Origin: Gammaproteobacteria bacterium
Lineage (GTDB): Bacteria; Pseudomonadota; Gammaproteobacteria; Pseudomonadales; Azotimanducaceae
Length of the DNA stretch: 6,359 nt
Assembly: GCA_009840715.1 (NCBI GenBank)
Contig: VXNE01000014.1
Location: 1 to 6,359 of the forward strand
Direction: 5' to 3'
The notes under the pieces were generated by a model. The model saw nothing but the letters and a program-made list of their open reading frames with translations, had not been told where the DNA came from and searched no databases. The first letter of the stretch is position 1; each line of letters starts with the position of its first letter. Shown here one piece after another: positions 4,791 to 6,359 of this stretch. The translations under genes and the position numbers were made by a program.

Positions 4791-6359
4791 AATTCCTTGC
4801 GCTCGGGAGGTCCCGCCTGACCCATGCCGGCGTCGTTGCCGTGGCGGCGCTGTTCGTGGCGTCCGCAACGGCCCAGCCGACGGAACGGGAGTTCCCCGAC
4901 GCGTGGTACGAGGCCCCGAAAACGGCGAGCGAAATCGGCCTCACGTCCTTCTCCGGGAGCCCGTTCCTCGAGGGTCGCGGTCTGCCGCCCGTGGAGGAAC
5001 GCCTGCCGGACGACCCCGTCGTCATCCAGCCCTACGAGAGCATCGGAAAGTACGGCGGCAAGGCCCGCATCACCCTCTGGGACAGTTGGCAGTTCTTCAA
5101 CTGGGAGCACGCGCTCACGCTCTCGGCGGACATGCGCAACGTGCTGCCGAACCTGGCGGAGTCCTGGAGCCTGTCGGAGGACGGCCGCGTCACCACGGTG
5201 AAGCTCCGCGCGGGGCTCAAGTGGTCGGACGGCGCGCCGCTGACTGCGGACGACTTCATGTTCCGGCTCAACCACGTCTTTCTCGACCCGGACTTCTCGC
5301 CGTTGACCTACCGGCTCGTGCGCGGCTGCGAGTTCGTGAAGATCGACGACCTGACCTTCCAGTACGTGTTTCCGGAGCCGAACCCGATGTTCGCGAACTT
5401 CTTCGCGCAGTACGGCAGCCACCTGTTCGACCCGATGCACTTCTTCAAGCAGTACCACGCGGCGTACCGGGACAAGGAGGAACTCGACGCGCTGGTGAAG
5501 GAGGAGGGGTTCGTGTCGTGGATGGCGATGTACCGGGCGCTGCGCGACTGGGGCAACGAGGACGCGCGCAACGTGCCGACGGTCAGGGCGTACAAGGTCG
5601 TGGAGCGCACGCCGACGAAACTGCGCCTGGAGCGCAACCCCTACTACTTCAAGATCGACCCGGCCGGCCAGCAGCTCCCGTACATCGACGAGGTGGACGC
5701 GATCATCCTCCTCGAGAACTCGCAGATGATCGCGTTCCAGGCCGCGACCGGCCAACTCGACTTCGCTGCCTTCGCGCTCAAGACCCAGGACATCCCGCTG
5801 CTCAAGCTTGGCGAGGTGAAGGGCGTCAACCAGGTCCACATCTGGCGCCGGCTGCACATCAGCGACGTGTCCATCCAGCCGAACTACAACTTCGACGACC
5901 CGAAATACCGCGAACTGCTCTGGGGCAAGGGCGAACGGCGCTTCATTCGCGCGCTGTCCCACGCCATCGACCGGGAGCAGATGAACGAGATGATCTACTT
6001 CGGCCGGGGCGTGCCGAGCCAGGTCACCGCGCACCCGTCGAGCCGCTGGTACGAGCCCCGCTTCGCCGAGGCCCACGCGCGCTACGACCCGGACTATTCC
6101 AGGCAGTTGCTCGACGAACTCGGCCTCGAGGACGTGGACGGGGACGGCCTGCGGGAGTATCCGGACGGCTCCAGGCTCACCATCACCTTCGAGTTCCTGG
6201 ACTTCGAGACGCCCAAGAGCATCACCATGGAACTCGTGCGGGACTACTGGCGCGAGGTCGGCATCGACCTCAGGCTCAAGTCCGTCGAGCGCCGCCTCCA
6301 GGCCGAGCGCGCCCAGGCCAACAAGATGCAGATGACGCTGTGGCACGCCGACAAGGTCA
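4787..6359 (+). CDS. ABC transporter periplasmic solute-binding protein, DppA/OppA family (SBP_bac_5), 3' partial, CTG start
   Basis: There are 524 codons in the window, open at the right edge. The first 29 residues form a Sec signal peptide: MKFLALGRSRLTHAG, a hydrophobic VVAVAALFVA core, and likely cleavage at ATA|Q (29/30). There is no lipobox Cys, so the mature protein is probably periplasmic. GKYGG then introduces the family domain. NLAESWSLSEDGR (122-134) and LKWSDGAPLTADDF (144-157) are the signature of peptide/nickel-type binding proteins. A hinge-region HAIDREQMNEMIYFGRG follows, then DVDGDGLREYPDG from residue 449, a motif common in this family. It would deliver oligopeptides or other small solutes to an ABC permease expected downstream. 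No in-frame ATG exists near the start. GTG 4742 adds a polar extension without a ribosome binding site, and GTG 4841 would remove part of the signal peptide. CTG 4787 with GGAGGG fits best. Confidence 0.88.
   Translation, partial: MKFLALGRSRLTHAGVVAVAALFVASATAQPTEREFPDAWYEAPKTASEIGLTSFSGSPFLEGRGLPPVEERLPDDPVVIQPYESIGKYGGKARITLWDSWQFFNWEHALTLSADMRNVLPNLAESWSLSEDGRVTTVKLRAGLKWSDGAPLTADDFMFRLNHVFLDPDFSPLTYRLVRGCEFVKIDDLTFQYVFPEPNPMFANFFAQYGSHLFDPMHFFKQYHAAYRDKEELDALVKEEGFVSWMAMYRALRDWGNEDARNVPTVRAYKVVERTPTKLRLERNPYYFKIDPAGQQLPYIDEVDAIILLENSQMIAFQAATGQLDFAAFALKTQDIPLLKLGEVKGVNQVHIWRRLHISDVSIQPNYNFDDPKYRELLWGKGERRFIRALSHAIDREQMNEMIYFGRGVPSQVTAHPSSRWYEPRFAEAHARYDPDYSRQLLDELGLEDVDGDGLREYPDGSRLTITFEFLDFETPKSITMELVRDYWREVGIDLRLKSVERRLQAERAQANKMQMTLWHADKV

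Noticed and set aside
4493..6346. 617-codon open frame on the minus strand, antisense to the solute-binding protein
   Set aside because: It is rich in Arg, Val, Leu, Glu and His without any recognisable fold, as expected for the antisense of a G+C-biased gene. The plus strand here encodes a clear SBP_bac_5 protein with a signal peptide.

Overview
This is a G+C-rich bacterial window, roughly two-thirds G+C by eye, and densely coded. Codon third positions are strongly G/C biased, so long open frames appear antisense to most real genes. The gene set (gluconate-dehydrogenase-type GMC oxidoreductase, HipBA, aromatic hydroxylase, crotonase, periplasmic solute-binding protein with a cleavable Sec signal) points to a free-living, heterotrophic, probably Gram-negative soil or marine bacterium such as a proteobacterium. 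Nothing in the window fixes the lineage, and no rRNA, tRNA, CRISPR array or insertion sequence was seen.

Left part, plus strand (1-635): the C-terminal end of a GMC/gluconate 2-dehydrogenase flavoprotein subunit, followed 10 bp later by its small partner (gluconate 2-dehydrogenase subunit 3 family). These form a two-gene dehydrogenase operon.

Centre-left, plus strand (636-2205): an intact HipB/HipA toxin-antitoxin module. A 96-bp A+T-richer gap in front of it holds two copies of the same inverted repeat (TACCR-N6-YGGTA) 41 bp apart, which are good candidates for HipB operators. hipB starts with GTG. hipA starts with TTG inside the 3' end of hipB behind a strong Shine-Dalgarno sequence.

Centre-right, minus strand (4689 down to 2225): read in transcription order, a crotonase-fold enoyl-CoA hydratase/isomerase family protein, an AbrB-type VapB-like antitoxin, a 26-codon reading frame that looks like the decayed start of a PIN-domain (VapC) toxin, and a full-length FAD-dependent aromatic (salicylate/3-hydroxybenzoate hydroxylase-like) monooxygenase. 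The two enzymes may belong to one degradative pathway, with a broken vapBC module lodged between them.

Right part, plus strand (4690-6359): divergent from the crotonase gene is an ABC-transporter periplasmic solute-binding protein of the DppA/OppA family (SBP_bac_5), which runs off the window. It has no ATG, GTG or TTG start that fits. Its best start is a CTG at 4787 behind an excellent Shine-Dalgarno sequence, overlapping the stop of a possible 12-codon leader frame.

No clearly new multi-gene system was found. The points most worth following up are the vapC remnant, the paired hip operators, the CTG start and the crotonase without its catalytic glutamates.
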